Shown: one piece after another, positions 9,083-17,829 of the stretch | Position numbering within the stretch: the first letter of the stretch is position 1 | Layout of the letters: each line of letters begins with the position of its first letter | NCBI RefSeq assembly: GCF_004765795.1 | Contig: NZ_SBIV01000003.1 | Coordinates: forward strand, 310,001-374,000 | DNA: 64,000 bases | Source of the DNA: Halorussus marinus | GTDB lineage: Archaea; Halobacteriota; Halobacteria; Halobacteriales; Haladaptataceae | Direction of reading: 5' to 3' | Made by a program: the position numbers and the translations under genes | The notes under the pieces: model-generated | What the model was told of the DNA's origin: nothing | Databases searched by the model: none | What the model saw: only the letters and a program-made list of their open reading frames with translations

Positions 9083-9112
9083 GAGTGTCCACCGGGCATG
9101 ACACTCTTAAGG
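9083..9112 (+). promoter_or_regulatory. Promoter of the RimI-like gene with an inverted repeat over it
   Basis: GAGTGTC (9083-9089) and GACACTC (9100-9106) are a perfect 7-bp inverted repeat with a 10-nt spacer. It runs straight into a TTAAG TATA-like element at 9107-9111, 22-27 nt before the GTG at 9134. The repeat therefore covers the BRE/TATA area and looks like an operator. Confidence 0.5.
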
Positions 9113-9133
9113 GTCGGGCGCAAACCACCGGAC

Positions 9134-9622
9134 GTGACAACCGCTGGCGTGGGTGACGAAACCGACGTGCAGGTCCGCCAGGCCGTGCAGGCAGACCTGC
9201 TCGCGGTGTTGCGAATCGAGCGCAAGTCGTTCCCCCAGCCGTGGCCGTTCTCGGCGTTCGAGCGCTACCTCGGCGAACCCGGCTTTCTGGTGGCGGTCGA
9301 CGACGCCCGGGACGACGAGAGCGTCGTGGGGTTCGTGGTCGCCGACCTCGTGCCGAACCACGGCCGGCCGCTCGGCCACGTCAAGGACATCGCGGTCCAC
9401 CCCGACTGTCGCGGGCGGGGGCTCGGCAGGACGTTGCTCGCCCGCGCGCTCGCCGTCCTGGGCGAGCACGGCGCGCACACGGTGAAACTCGAAGTCCGGG
9501 AGAGCAACGACGTCGCCCGGTCGCTGTACGAGGAGTTCGGCTTCGAACACCTCCGGAGGTTGCCGCGGTACTACGACGACGGCGAGGACGCGCTGATTCT
9601 GGTCGTCGAGGTCGACGAGTAG
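9134..9622 (+). CDS. rimI: RimI-like GNAT N-acetyltransferase
   Basis: 162 aa. GNAT fold with acetyl-CoA-binding motif A (VHPDCRGRGLGRTLLARAL) and the C-terminal SNDVARSLYEEFGFE motif typical of RimI/Ard1 enzymes that acetylate protein N-termini. GTG 9134 is preferred to the in-frame ATG at 9098 because a TATA-like box lies 25 nt before the GTG, while the upstream ATG falls inside the inverted repeat at the promoter. Substrate preference cannot be read from sequence. Confidence 0.8.
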   Translation: MTTAGVGDETDVQVRQAVQADLLAVLRIERKSFPQPWPFSAFERYLGEPGFLVAVDDARDDESVVGFVVADLVPNHGRPLGHVKDIAVHPDCRGRGLGRTLLARALAVLGEHGAHTVKLEVRESNDVARSLYEEFGFEHLRRLPRYYDDGEDALILVVEVDE

Positions 9623-9669
9623 CGTTCGCGAGCGTGGCGCTTTTGCGGGCCCGGAACGTACCCCGGCCC

Positions 9670-10125
9670 ATGGGACACGCCTGCCCGGTCTGCGAGACGC
9701 CCCATCCCGACCCCGAGCACCTCGCCAACCACCTCGCGTTCACCGCGATGCTCGGCGACGAGGCCCACGAGGCGTGGCTCGACGAGCACGCTCCGGGGTG
9801 GCACGAGCAGGGCGAGGACGAACTCGCCGAACGCGTCGCCGAGTACGGCGGCGAGGTCGGCTTCCCGCAGGTCTTCGACGACACGACCCACGACCACGAT
9901 CACGGCGACGAACCCCGCGCGGGCGACCTCTTCGAGGACGAACTCGAACGCGCCAACGGCCGCGGCCGCGGATCGGCGGCCGGCGGCACCGGCGCGGGCG
10001 CGCTCGACGGCGAGGCCCAACAGATCCTCCGGGAGGCCCAGGAGATGACCGAACAGTTGCTCGACGAGGGCGACGAGAGCGACGGTGGGAGCGTCGAGGA
10101 CGACGGCGCGGACGAAAGCGAGTAG
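9670..10125 (+). CDS. DUF5810-like zinc-finger protein
   Basis: 151 aa. The N-terminus MGHACPVCETPHPDPEHLAN has a Cys-x2-Cys followed by His residues, a C2H2-like zinc site. The middle is His/Asp-rich (HDHDHGDE) and the tail is a low-complexity Gly/Ala then acidic region with a short helical stretch (QQILREAQEMTEQLLDE). The pattern matches haloarchaeal DUF5810 proteins. It is followed after 24 nt by a DUF5809-like gene, so an operon is likely. Function unknown. Confidence 0.65.
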   Translation: MGHACPVCETPHPDPEHLANHLAFTAMLGDEAHEAWLDEHAPGWHEQGEDELAERVAEYGGEVGFPQVFDDTTHDHDHGDEPRAGDLFEDELERANGRGRGSAAGGTGAGALDGEAQQILREAQEMTEQLLDEGDESDGGSVEDDGADESE

Positions 10126-10149
10126 TTCCCCGGGTCCGAACGCCCGCGC

Positions 10150-10572
10150 ATGGAGACTCACGGGTTTCTCGCACCCGAGACCGAAGCTGCGGCCCGCGAC
10201 CGCTACGAGGCGGTCGGGCCGGCGGCCCAGACCGTCGTCAAGGAGACCGCCAAGGCGATGGCGTTCGACCGCGAGGAGTACGACGAGCGCGTGACCGGCG
10301 AGGTGATCGAGACCGCCCGCGACGCGCTGTTCGCGTCGCTGCTGGCGGTCCACACCGGCGACCGCGAGGAGTACGAGTCGTGGCTCGCCGACCGCGACCG
10401 AGAGGTGACCGAGCGGGGAAGCGAACACGTCTCGCGGGTCGCGTGGCACGACGCCCTCGGCGAGACGGTCGTCGCCGCCACCTACGAGACCGAGACCGAC
10501 GCGGCGGTGGCGACCCTCCGGCGACAGGCCTACGGGAGCGTCTACCGGGAGCGACTGGCGGCTCCGGAGTAA
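10150..10572 (+). CDS. DUF5809-like protein
   Basis: 140 aa, all-alpha in appearance, rich in Glu, Arg and Ala with no membrane segment or metal motif. The N-terminus METHGFLAPETEAAARDRYE and the overall plan fit the haloarchaeal DUF5809 family, usually found beside DUF5810 as here. ATG at 10150 is 24 nt after the previous stop, so both are probably co-transcribed. Role unknown. Confidence 0.65.
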   Translation: METHGFLAPETEAAARDRYEAVGPAAQTVVKETAKAMAFDREEYDERVTGEVIETARDALFASLLAVHTGDREEYESWLADRDREVTERGSEHVSRVAWHDALGETVVAATYETETDAAVATLRRQAYGSVYRERLAAPE

Positions 10573-10604
10573 CGCTTTTTCTCCGGCGGGACGAAGTATC
10601 GAGT

Positions 10605-10757
10605 ATGACCGAAATAGCAGTGCGGAAACTCGGCGTGCTGGGCGTGCTCGGCGTGTTGGGCGTCTGGACGGGCGAGCCTGCGCTGTTCGGTCTGTTCGCG
10701 CTGTTCGCGCTGTTCGGGTCCGACCGGACGATCGAACTCCCGACCGCCGGGAGCTAA
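10605..10757 (+). CDS. 50-aa hydrophobic repeat-containing small membrane protein
   Basis: The ATG at 10605 begins MTEIAVRKLGVLGVLGVLGV, then a short polar link and GLFALFALFG. The first hydrophobic part repeats LGV three times and the second repeats LFA, at both DNA and protein level, giving two very short membrane-spanning or surface-lying helices. The last codon positions share the tetranucleotide CTAA with the stop of the convergent DtxR gene. Codon use is normal for the host, which supports a real gene. Function unknown. Confidence 0.5.
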   Translation: MTEIAVRKLGVLGVLGVLGVWTGEPALFGLFALFALFGSDRTIELPTAGS

Positions 10758-11212
10758 GGCTCCGGTCCGCTCGGCGCCTCCCGCACCTCGTCGGTGCAGG
10801 CGGCGTACTCGTCGCGGGGGGCGTTGCACTGCCCGTCGCACGGGTGGTCGACCAGCGCCCTGAGCCGGTCGATCGCCTCGGGCGACAGCTCCTGTCCGAA
10901 CGCGCGCGGGTCGTCGTCGAACGCCGCCGGATCGAGCCCGAGGTCGTCTTCGAGGAAGTTCTCGGCCACACACCGCCGCCAGAGGAACTCCCGTGCGGTC
11001 GCCTCGCCAGCGTCGGTGAGCGCGACCCCCTCGTACTTCTCGTAGTCGGCGAGCCCGCGCTCGTCGAGCCCGCGGAGCATCTCCGTGACGCTCGCGGCGC
11101 TCACGTCGAGCTCCGTGGCGAGCTCGCCGGTGCCCGCCCGGCGGTCCGACCGCGCGGTGAGCAGGTGGACGTGGCTCAGGTACCGCCCCACGCTCTCGGA
11201 GACGTCGCTCAT
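10754..11212 (-). CDS. DtxR/SirR-family metal-dependent transcriptional regulator
   Basis: 152 aa. N-terminal winged helix (ATELDVSAASVTEMLRGLDE, GLADYEKYEGVALTDAG) followed by the DtxR dimerisation and metal-binding helices (REFLWRRCVAENFLEDDLGL). A Cys-containing segment HPCDGQCNAP lies near residue 125, and the SH3-like third domain of the longer DtxR proteins is absent. Such proteins repress iron or manganese uptake genes when metal is bound; the metal here cannot be told. ATG at 11212 has an AT-rich TATA-like stretch upstream. Divergent from the Nudix gene at 11324. Confidence 0.85.
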   Translation of the reverse strand: MSDVSESVGRYLSHVHLLTARSDRRAGTGELATELDVSAASVTEMLRGLDERGLADYEKYEGVALTDAGEATAREFLWRRCVAENFLEDDLGLDPAAFDDDPRAFGQELSPEAIDRLRALVDHPCDGQCNAPRDEYAACTDEVREAPSGPEP

Positions 11213-11323
11213 CGTTTTCTGACTCGCCGCGAACGATAATAAGCCTACTCCCGACGGTGTGGGGCCGGCGCCCGACGGCCGGCGATGGTCATGCTTTACC
11301 CGGCGGGAGCCGACCGACCTCAC

Positions 11324-11854
11324 ATGGGAGACGACTGGCGCGTCATCGAGTCGGTCGCGGAGTACGAGACCGGCTGGTACACCGGCGGCTACGATCTGGT
11401 CGAACAGCCCGACGGCTCGACGAAGCAGTACTACTGGGCCGAACTGCCGCCCGCGGTGGTCGTCCTCGCGGTGACCGACGACCGCGTCGTCTTCGTCGAG
11501 CAGTACCGGCCGACGATCGCCGAGACGTGTCTGGAGTGTCCGGCCGGCATCGTCGAGGACGGCGAGTCGTACACGACCGCCGGCGCCCGGGAACTCCGCG
11601 AGGAGACCGGCTTCGACCCCGCGGGCGTCAGCCTGCTGGAGGACTTTTACTGTTCGACGGGCGTCCTCCGCCACGAGCGGGGGATCGTCTTCGCGGAGGG
11701 ACTGGCGCCGGTCGAGCAGGACCTCGACGACAACGAGTTCCTCTCGGTCCGATCGATACCGGTCGCGGAGGCGCTCGACGCCGCCCGCGAGGCCCCCGCC
11801 AACGACGCCACCATCGAGGCGCTGTTGCTCGCCGAAGCCGAGGGACTCCTCTGA
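11324..11854 (+). CDS. Nudix hydrolase, ADP-ribose pyrophosphatase type
   Basis: 176 aa. A complete Nudix box is present (GIVEDGESYTTAGARELREE, then TGF), preceded by the EQYRP segment that characterises ADP-ribose and related NDP-sugar pyrophosphatases. Likely hydrolyses ADP-ribose-like nucleotides to AMP and a phosphosugar with Mg2+. ATG 11324 is chosen over an in-frame ATG at 11285 because CTTTACC at 11294-11300 is a TATA-like box at the leaderless distance. Confidence 0.85.
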   Translation: MGDDWRVIESVAEYETGWYTGGYDLVEQPDGSTKQYYWAELPPAVVVLAVTDDRVVFVEQYRPTIAETCLECPAGIVEDGESYTTAGARELREETGFDPAGVSLLEDFYCSTGVLRHERGIVFAEGLAPVEQDLDDNEFLSVRSIPVAEALDAAREAPANDATIEALLLAEAEGLL

Positions 11855-11883
11855 GCCGGGGCGGGGCCGAGGCGCGCTCGGGG

Positions 11884-14589
11884 CTACGTCTCGACCCGGA
11901 CGCTCGGGTCGTACCCCAGCGCGTTCGCGAGCAATCTCGTCCCGAGGTGCGAGACCGAGTACTCGTTGAGCCCGAACGGGTGGAGGAAGTCCTGGGTCGC
12001 CGGCGGGAGGAGTCCGCCGACGACGTGGACAGCGCCCTCGCCCGCGCCCGCGATCGACCCCGCCGCGACCCCGGGCTCTATCTGAGTGTACTCGCCGGCG
12101 GTAGTCGCCGCGACCGTGCCCCCGGCGTCGGTGAACGCCTCGGGGTCGACCAGCGTCATCGGCGCGTCGTCGCCGATGCTGTACCCCAGCGGGACGAACT
12201 TCCCGATCTCTCTGGCGTTGGGGTCGGTCCCCGCGAGCAACGGGTGGTCGTCGTTGCGGTCCCCGAGGAAGGCGGTGAACAGCGTCTCGTCTCTGATGTC
12301 GTCGGGCCCGACCTCCGCGACGGGATCGGCGTCCATCGCGCCGAGCAGATGGACGCCCCGGTCGGTGAGCACGAGCGTCCCGCCGGCCTCGACGTACCGA
12401 TCGAGTTCGGCGACGTACGTCTCGTCGTCGCGCCCGTCGGCGTGGATCGCGACGAGGTTCTCGACCGCCGGGGCGTCGCCGTCGACGAGCCCGCCGCTCG
12501 CGACTTCGTCGACGGTGACAGCTCGCGTACTCCCGCCGCCGCCGAGCGACGCCTCGAGGTCCTCGAAGAACGCGAACGGGCTCACCTCGTAGGACCGCTG
12601 GTCGAACCCGAGCACGTCGCTGGGGTTCGGGCTCTCGCTCTCAGCGCGGAGCACGCCGACCTCGACGTCGAACTCCAGGAGCTCCCCGCCGTCGTGTTCG
12701 AGGACTACCGACCACTCGCCCGCGGCCGGCGACGCGACGACTAGCTCCTCGGGCCGGTCGGCGCCCTCGGCGAGCCCCCGGCCGGCGATGCGGTCGCCCG
12801 TCGGCCCGTCGAGCCGGACGCTCACGCCCGGAAGCGCGGGCACGGTGACCGCGAGCTGGGCGGCGTCCTCGGTGGCCGCCACCGGTACTCGCTCGGTTCC
12901 GCCGCCGTCGAGGGTGACGCCCACTCGCTCGGTCTCGTAGCGGGTCTCGCCGCCGTCGCCGTACGGGAGGTCCTCCGAGCGGCGCGTGAGCGAGTCGGTC
13001 TCCACGTACGCGGTCGACGCCCCGCCGGTTTCGACGCTCGCGCTCACGTCACCCGCGGCGTGCTCGGCGACCGCCCGGATCACGGTCGCGTTCCCGACGA
13101 CCCACGCGTCGACGAGGTCGGGGACGAACTCGCCGACCGAGTAGACGGTCTCGGTGGCGAACGTCTTGACGTCGCCGAGCCCGCCGTTCTCGCGCGACGC
13201 CGACAGCCAGCTTATCGTGTCCCCGCTGGTCGAGTAGCCGAGAATGTCGAACAGCGTCCCGTACTGGTAGGTGTCTTCGGGCGTCGGCGGCGACTCGCCG
13301 TCGTCGCTCACCCGGTCGTTGAACCGTTCGAACACCGACTGGAGTTCGTCGCTGGCGATCAGTTGGCCGAGCGCCGACTCCTCGAGCGCCTCGTCGACGG
13401 ACCGCTGGAGCGCGTACAGGTCCGCGAGGTCCTCGAAGTCGTAGTCGCCGTTCAGGGGGAAGCCTTCGAGGAACGACTCGGAGCTGTAAAACCCGTGGAG
13501 GTCGAGGCCGTACTCCAGATTCTCGTAGTCGCGGGTCCGGAAGTACTCCGCGATGTCGAGTTCGCCCGGCACCGACTCCGCGATCTCGGGCGGGACGTCC
13601 CGGTCGACGCCCGAGCGGTCGTCGTCGAGGTCCGCCCCGTGCGGTTCGGCGGGGACGTGGCCCGGGTCGATGTACCCCGGCGTGGGGTACGATCGGTTCG
13701 GATCGGCGCCGGTCGGGAGGAGCGTCCTGTACTCGTTGGTCCGGACGACCTGCTCGGGGGTGACCTCCTCGCCGCTGTAGTAGTAGGTGTGGTTCGCCAC
13801 CCACCCCGAGGGGTTCGCGATCAGGAACACGAGCGCGATGTCGTCGAGCAGGCGTTCGACCCTCGGCTCGTCGCCTTCGAGCAGGTCTTCGAGGAACCGG
13901 AACATCGCCTCGGGCCCCTGTCGCTCGCTGCTGTCCTGATTGAACACCAGCACCTTCTCCTTCTGTTCGAAGCGCTCGGCGTCGTTCACGTCGTTGGTGA
14001 TCTCGGCGAGCCAGATGTCCTGGGGCTCGGTCTCCCGGGTGACGAAGTTGTACCAGCCGGCGGTCTGACCGATCGTCCGGAGAGCGAGCCGATCGGGGTG
14101 TCGGGCTTCGAGGTGCTGGATCCCCTGTACCATCTCCTCGAAGGAGATGAAGCCGACGCTGTCGTTGGCGGGCGGAAAGACCCCCTCCGAGTAGTCGCCG
14201 AGCCGCCAGAACGCGTTCGCGCCCGGCGAGAAAAGCAGGCGCTCGACGGCGTCGAGTTCGACCAACTCCTCGACCTGCTCGGGCGTCGGACGGGCGTACG
14301 CGGCGGTCGTCGGGTCCCGGGTCGTTCGCACGTCGAAGTCGAACGACTCGATCCGGTCGAGCCCGGACGCGTCGGCCACCTCGAGTAGCGTCTGTATCCG
14401 GTCGCCGGTCGGCGTGTGGTTGGCGACGAACCGGTACGTGTCGGTCATCTTCTCCGATTCGACCTGCGCGGTCGCGGCCCCCGGGAGCGCGAGCGTCCCG
14501 GCCGTCGCGGTCGTCAGTCGAAGGAACGTCCGCCTGTCGACGCGCGCGTCCGCGAACGTCCCGTCGGTCGGATCGTCGTTTCGTGTCAT
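11884..14589 (-). CDS. Large exported M14 zinc-carboxypeptidase-like protein, unusual first metal site
   Basis: 901 aa from ATG 14589. The N-terminus has a Tat signal (DRRTFLRLTTATAGTLALPG). Residues about 150-480 resemble an M14 carboxypeptidase domain: NQDSSERQGPEAMFRFLEDL takes the place of the usual H-x-x-E zinc motif, with Asp where His is expected, while the later ligand LDLHGF keeps its His. The C-terminal half looks like beta-sandwich and ThuA/GATase-like modules (LVLTDRGVHLLGAMD), probably for substrate or surface binding. Whether it still binds zinc is uncertain. Faces the Nudix gene convergently and lies downstream of the glycosylase gene. Confidence 0.7.
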   Translation of the reverse strand: MTRNDDPTDGTFADARVDRRTFLRLTTATAGTLALPGAATAQVESEKMTDTYRFVANHTPTGDRIQTLLEVADASGLDRIESFDFDVRTTRDPTTAAYARPTPEQVEELVELDAVERLLFSPGANAFWRLGDYSEGVFPPANDSVGFISFEEMVQGIQHLEARHPDRLALRTIGQTAGWYNFVTRETEPQDIWLAEITNDVNDAERFEQKEKVLVFNQDSSERQGPEAMFRFLEDLLEGDEPRVERLLDDIALVFLIANPSGWVANHTYYYSGEEVTPEQVVRTNEYRTLLPTGADPNRSYPTPGYIDPGHVPAEPHGADLDDDRSGVDRDVPPEIAESVPGELDIAEYFRTRDYENLEYGLDLHGFYSSESFLEGFPLNGDYDFEDLADLYALQRSVDEALEESALGQLIASDELQSVFERFNDRVSDDGESPPTPEDTYQYGTLFDILGYSTSGDTISWLSASRENGGLGDVKTFATETVYSVGEFVPDLVDAWVVGNATVIRAVAEHAAGDVSASVETGGASTAYVETDSLTRRSEDLPYGDGGETRYETERVGVTLDGGGTERVPVAATEDAAQLAVTVPALPGVSVRLDGPTGDRIAGRGLAEGADRPEELVVASPAAGEWSVVLEHDGGELLEFDVEVGVLRAESESPNPSDVLGFDQRSYEVSPFAFFEDLEASLGGGGSTRAVTVDEVASGGLVDGDAPAVENLVAIHADGRDDETYVAELDRYVEAGGTLVLTDRGVHLLGAMDADPVAEVGPDDIRDETLFTAFLGDRNDDHPLLAGTDPNAREIGKFVPLGYSIGDDAPMTLVDPEAFTDAGGTVAATTAGEYTQIEPGVAAGSIAGAGEGAVHVVGGLLPPATQDFLHPFGLNEYSVSHLGTRLLANALGYDPSVRVET

Positions 14590-14676
14590 CTCGTTGTCCT
14601 CCCTTCGAGACACGCTGTGCGACGGTCCAAACGATAACAATTCGCATCCGTTCCCCGACACCTCTCCGGGGAACTA

Positions 14677-15345
14677 TCACCGGCGGGCCGCGATCCGGGC
14701 CCGGATCGCCTCGACGTACGTCTCGCGGTCGTAGCCGAGTCGGGGGAGCCAGACGTTCTGGTAGGAGGGGTGGACCAGCGGGAGGACGGCGGCGTCGAAG
14801 TCCTCGGATTCGACCGGATCGAGCACCCCGTCGAGAAACGACTCCGGGGCGTCGTCGCCGAGCACCGACAGGGTCGCGTGCTTGCCGGTAGTCGCGATCA
14901 CGGCGGGGTCGATCCGCTCGATCTCTGTTCGGAGGTGGGTCCGGCAGTTCGCGCGCTCGTCGGCGGTCGGCTCGCGGTTCGACCCGTCCTCGCCCTCCGG
15001 AAAACACTTCACCGCGTTCGTGACGTACAGCTCCTCGGGACCGAGGCCGGCGTCGGCGAACAGTTCCCGGACCGTCCGCCCGGAGTGACGGGAGGTGTAG
15101 GCCTTCCCGGTCCAGTTGCCGCCCCGCCACCGGTCGGCGTCCGAGTCGCCGTCTCTCGGCGAGGCGCCGCTCGAGTGATCGGTCGAGCGCGGCTCGACGC
15201 CTGCCGCCGGCGCCTCGCCGACCACCACCACCGCGGCGTCGAACGAGCCGTTGCCCCACGCGATCCGCTCGCGCGACTCGACCAGCGCCGGACACCGCGA
15301 ACACCCGGGTTCGAGGACGTGCTTCGAGTCGGGGAACTGGGCCAC
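14677..15345 (-). CDS. Uracil-DNA glycosylase, family 4-like with Fe-S cysteines
   Basis: 222 aa, GTG start at 15345. Removes uracil from DNA in base-excision repair. Motif 1 region VVVVGEAPAAG and the C-terminal motif PLVHPSYQNVW are present. Four cysteines sit where family 4 enzymes hold a 4Fe-4S cluster: PGCSRC (Cys15 and Cys18), NAVKCFP and ERANCRTHL. A Ser/Asp-rich insertion after motif 1 is a haloarchaeal feature. It fits functionally with the dUTPase gene at 5205. Confidence 0.85.
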   Translation of the reverse strand: MAQFPDSKHVLEPGCSRCPALVESRERIAWGNGSFDAAVVVVGEAPAAGVEPRSTDHSSGASPRDGDSDADRWRGGNWTGKAYTSRHSGRTVRELFADAGLGPEELYVTNAVKCFPEGEDGSNREPTADERANCRTHLRTEIERIDPAVIATTGKHATLSVLGDDAPESFLDGVLDPVESEDFDAAVLPLVHPSYQNVWLPRLGYDRETYVEAIRARIAARR

Positions 15346-15448
15346 GAGCGACGTTCGCGCTCGGCGGTTCTGAACGCTTCGCTCCGAACGTGAGCCGAGT
15401 TCACACGCCCGCCGAACCTATTTGGGGTCGCGCGACCGTCTCGAGTAC

Positions 15449-15952
15449 GTGACTCTCGACGTTCGCGTCGCGGTCCCCGACGACGCGCCGGCGGTCCGGC
15501 GGGTCGCCCGCGCCTCGTGGCTGGCCGCGTACGACGATGTCGTCGCCGAGGAGACGATCGAGGCCGCGATCGCAGACTGGTACGACGTCGCCGACCTCCG
15601 GGCGTCGATCGGGCGGGCCGACGCCCGGATGCTGATCGCCGAGCGCGGCGACGAGGTCGTCGGCTTCGGGCAGGCGCTGGTCGCCGAGCCGACCGACGAG
15701 GCGGGAGCCGAACTCGCGCGCCTCTACGTCCACCCCGACCGCTGGAACGAGGGGATCGGGTCGACGCTCCTCGACCGACTCGAAGACTGGCTCCGCGAGC
15801 GCGGCGCCGACGGCGTGCGGCTGGCGGTGCTGGCGGACAACGACGCGGCCAACGCCTTCTACGAGAGCCGTGGCTACCGGCGCGTCGACTCGCGCGAGAT
15901 GGACCTGAAGGGCGAGACCGTCGACGACTACGTCCGAGAGAAAGGCCTCTAG
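15449..15952 (+). CDS. GNAT-family N-acetyltransferase
   Basis: 167 aa. Acetyl-CoA motif (ARLYVHPDRWNEGIGSTLLD) and a C-terminal NDAANAFYESRGYRRVD motif mark a GNAT enzyme; the acceptor is unknown. GTG 15449 is preceded by CCTATTTGG at 15418-15426, a TATA-like box at the leaderless distance, which sets the start. Its TAG stop shares CTAG at 15949-15952 with the stop of the convergent RNase gene. Confidence 0.75.
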   Translation: MTLDVRVAVPDDAPAVRRVARASWLAAYDDVVAEETIEAAIADWYDVADLRASIGRADARMLIAERGDEVVGFGQALVAEPTDEAGAELARLYVHPDRWNEGIGSTLLDRLEDWLRERGADGVRLAVLADNDAANAFYESRGYRRVDSREMDLKGETVDDYVREKGL

Positions 15953-17256
15953 TCTTCGACGACCTCGATGCCGCGGTTGTTGACCGCCGCGGGGTCGAGC
16001 CCGACCTCTTCGAGAAACTGCTTGTACTCGCGCTCGCAGGCCTCGGCGTCGGCCTGCTTGTCGCTGGCGCGGTCACAGAGCGCCACCAGATCCTCGGGCA
16101 CGTCGTTGGTGTAGACGATCCAGTGGTTGATGAGGTCGCTGAGCCGCCGGATCGGGCTGGTGAAGTGGCCGTAGATCTCGAAGTTCAGCGCGTGGTGGCC
16201 GCCGAACGGGTCGTTCATGTACTTCGCGCGCGGCATCACCTTCATCACCGCCCACTGGATCTTGTCGAGCTGGCGCTTCGGGGCGTCTTCGAGGGTCGCG
16301 TTGACCGCCTTTCGGGGCTCGTCCCACGCCTCGCCCGGGATCGAGACGCCGTCGAGCTCCTGGATCTCCTGGAGGGCTTCGCCCCACTCGTCGGGGCTCG
16401 GCTGAGGGTGGACCCGGTACATCGCCTCGACGCCGCGGTCCCACATCAGCTTGTGGGTCACCGCCTTGTTGGCCTTCAGCATGCACTCCTCGATGATGGT
16501 GTGGGCGCGGTCCCGCCGGGGGTTCAACACGAGGCTCCCCTCCTCCTTGCGGAGTTCGTGCATCCGGTCGGCGAGCTCCCAGACCAGCTCGCACTTCTCG
16601 GCGAGGTCGACCTCGGTGTCTTCGAGGAGGTCGTCGGCGGTCTCGGGCTCGTCGAGCAGTCGCTCGGCCTCGGTGTAGGTGAGCCGGGCGTCGCTCTCGA
16701 TGACCGACTTGTAGATCTCGATGCTCTCGTAGCCGAGGTTCTCCTTGTCGAGGTGCATCTCGACGGTGTGGGCGAGTCGGTCCTCGTTGGCCACCAGCGA
16801 GCAGACCGTCTCGGCCAGCACCGGCGGGAGCATGTGGATGGTGTAGGCGGGCAGGTAGACGGTGTTGGCCCGCTCGACGGCCTCCTCCCACATGTTCGAC
16901 TCGGGGTCGACGTAGTGGGTCACGTCCGCGATGTGGACCCACAGGACGTACTCGTCGTCGCGCTCCTCGACCGACAGCGCGTCGTCGAAGTCCTGGGCGT
17001 CGATCGGGTCGGTCGTCCAGGTGGTCATGTCCCGGAGGTCGCGGCGCTCGTCGACCTCGTCTCGTATCTCCTGTTGGATGTCCTCGGTTCGCTTTTCGGC
17101 CTCGGTGAGCACCGACTGGGGGAACTCGTCGCGGATCTCGAACTTCTCGAACAGCTCCTCGCGGTGGGCTTCGAGTCTGTCGGCCAGTTCCGGAGAGATC
17201 TCGACCGGGCCCTGTCCCTCGGGGGTGCCGGCCTCGGCCTGGGCGTCGCTTGTCAT
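15949..17256 (-). CDS. rnr: RNase R/RNase II-type exoribonuclease (RNB domain)
   Basis: 435 aa. A 3'-5' hydrolytic exoribonuclease. The RNB catalytic aspartates are visible in DPIDAQDFDDALSVE near residue 85, followed by HIADVTHYV and, near the end, GHFTSPIRRLSDLINHW. The cold-shock and S1 RNA-binding domains of bacterial RNase R are absent; the protein is essentially the RNB core with a helical N-terminus. Such a short RNB protein is known in haloarchaea and replaces exosome functions in RNA decay. ATG 17256. Confidence 0.9.
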   Translation of the reverse strand: MTSDAQAEAGTPEGQGPVEISPELADRLEAHREELFEKFEIRDEFPQSVLTEAEKRTEDIQQEIRDEVDERRDLRDMTTWTTDPIDAQDFDDALSVEERDDEYVLWVHIADVTHYVDPESNMWEEAVERANTVYLPAYTIHMLPPVLAETVCSLVANEDRLAHTVEMHLDKENLGYESIEIYKSVIESDARLTYTEAERLLDEPETADDLLEDTEVDLAEKCELVWELADRMHELRKEEGSLVLNPRRDRAHTIIEECMLKANKAVTHKLMWDRGVEAMYRVHPQPSPDEWGEALQEIQELDGVSIPGEAWDEPRKAVNATLEDAPKRQLDKIQWAVMKVMPRAKYMNDPFGGHHALNFEIYGHFTSPIRRLSDLINHWIVYTNDVPEDLVALCDRASDKQADAEACEREYKQFLEEVGLDPAAVNNRGIEVVED

Positions 17257-17369
17257 ACCGAACGGTTACGGGGACGAGTAGTTAGGCGTGTCGGAGCGTA
17301 CGCCCGTTTCGGCGAGCGCTCTCGCCCGAGCCGGGGGTCTCGGCGCCGTGCCCCTCGGGTCGGGCCGCG

Positions 17370-17669
17370 CTATCGCTCGTGGTCGAGCGGCCCGTATCGC
17401 TCCTCGACCGCCCGCGCGTAGCGGTCGAGAAACTCGATCTCGCTCAGCTCGCCGGCGTCGATCTCCACCAACAGCTCCTCGAGTTCGTCTCGGGGCTGGT
17501 GACAGAGGCCGGTGTGACACTCCTTGCAGAGATGTTCGAACGTCTTTCCCTTCCGGTCCCACCGGTCGCCCTCCTTGTCGTACTCGCGGGCGGCCGACCG
17601 GGTGACGGTCTCGCCGCAGGCGATGCAGTCGACCGAGTCGTTCCCCCGGCTACTCCGGGTGCCCCACAT
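17370..17669 (-). CDS. Small zinc-ribbon protein
   Basis: 99 aa from ATG 17669 (MWGTRSSRG). Two Cys pairs, CIACGE and CKECHTGLCH, form a probable zinc ribbon with a helical region between them that is rich in charged residues. The C-terminal half is a helix (RDELEELLVEIDAGELSEIE). Zinc-ribbon proteins of this size are common in haloarchaea and usually of unknown role. Single gene, with an about 110-nt gap to the RNase gene downstream. Confidence 0.6.
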   Translation of the reverse strand: MWGTRSSRGNDSVDCIACGETVTRSAAREYDKEGDRWDRKGKTFEHLCKECHTGLCHQPRDELEELLVEIDAGELSEIEFLDRYARAVEERYGPLDHER

Positions 17670-17829
17670 ACTACCGACCACGCGCCGCCGTTACTTGCGG
17701 TTTTCGGTCAGCGATTCGACGAGATCCCGCGAGCGTAACGAGAGCTTACCGGGCGCCGACCCGGTCCGAGCGCCCTGCGACGCCGTCCCACCGCGGGGCT
17801 TATTCGGATCCGCCCACAACCTCGATCCG

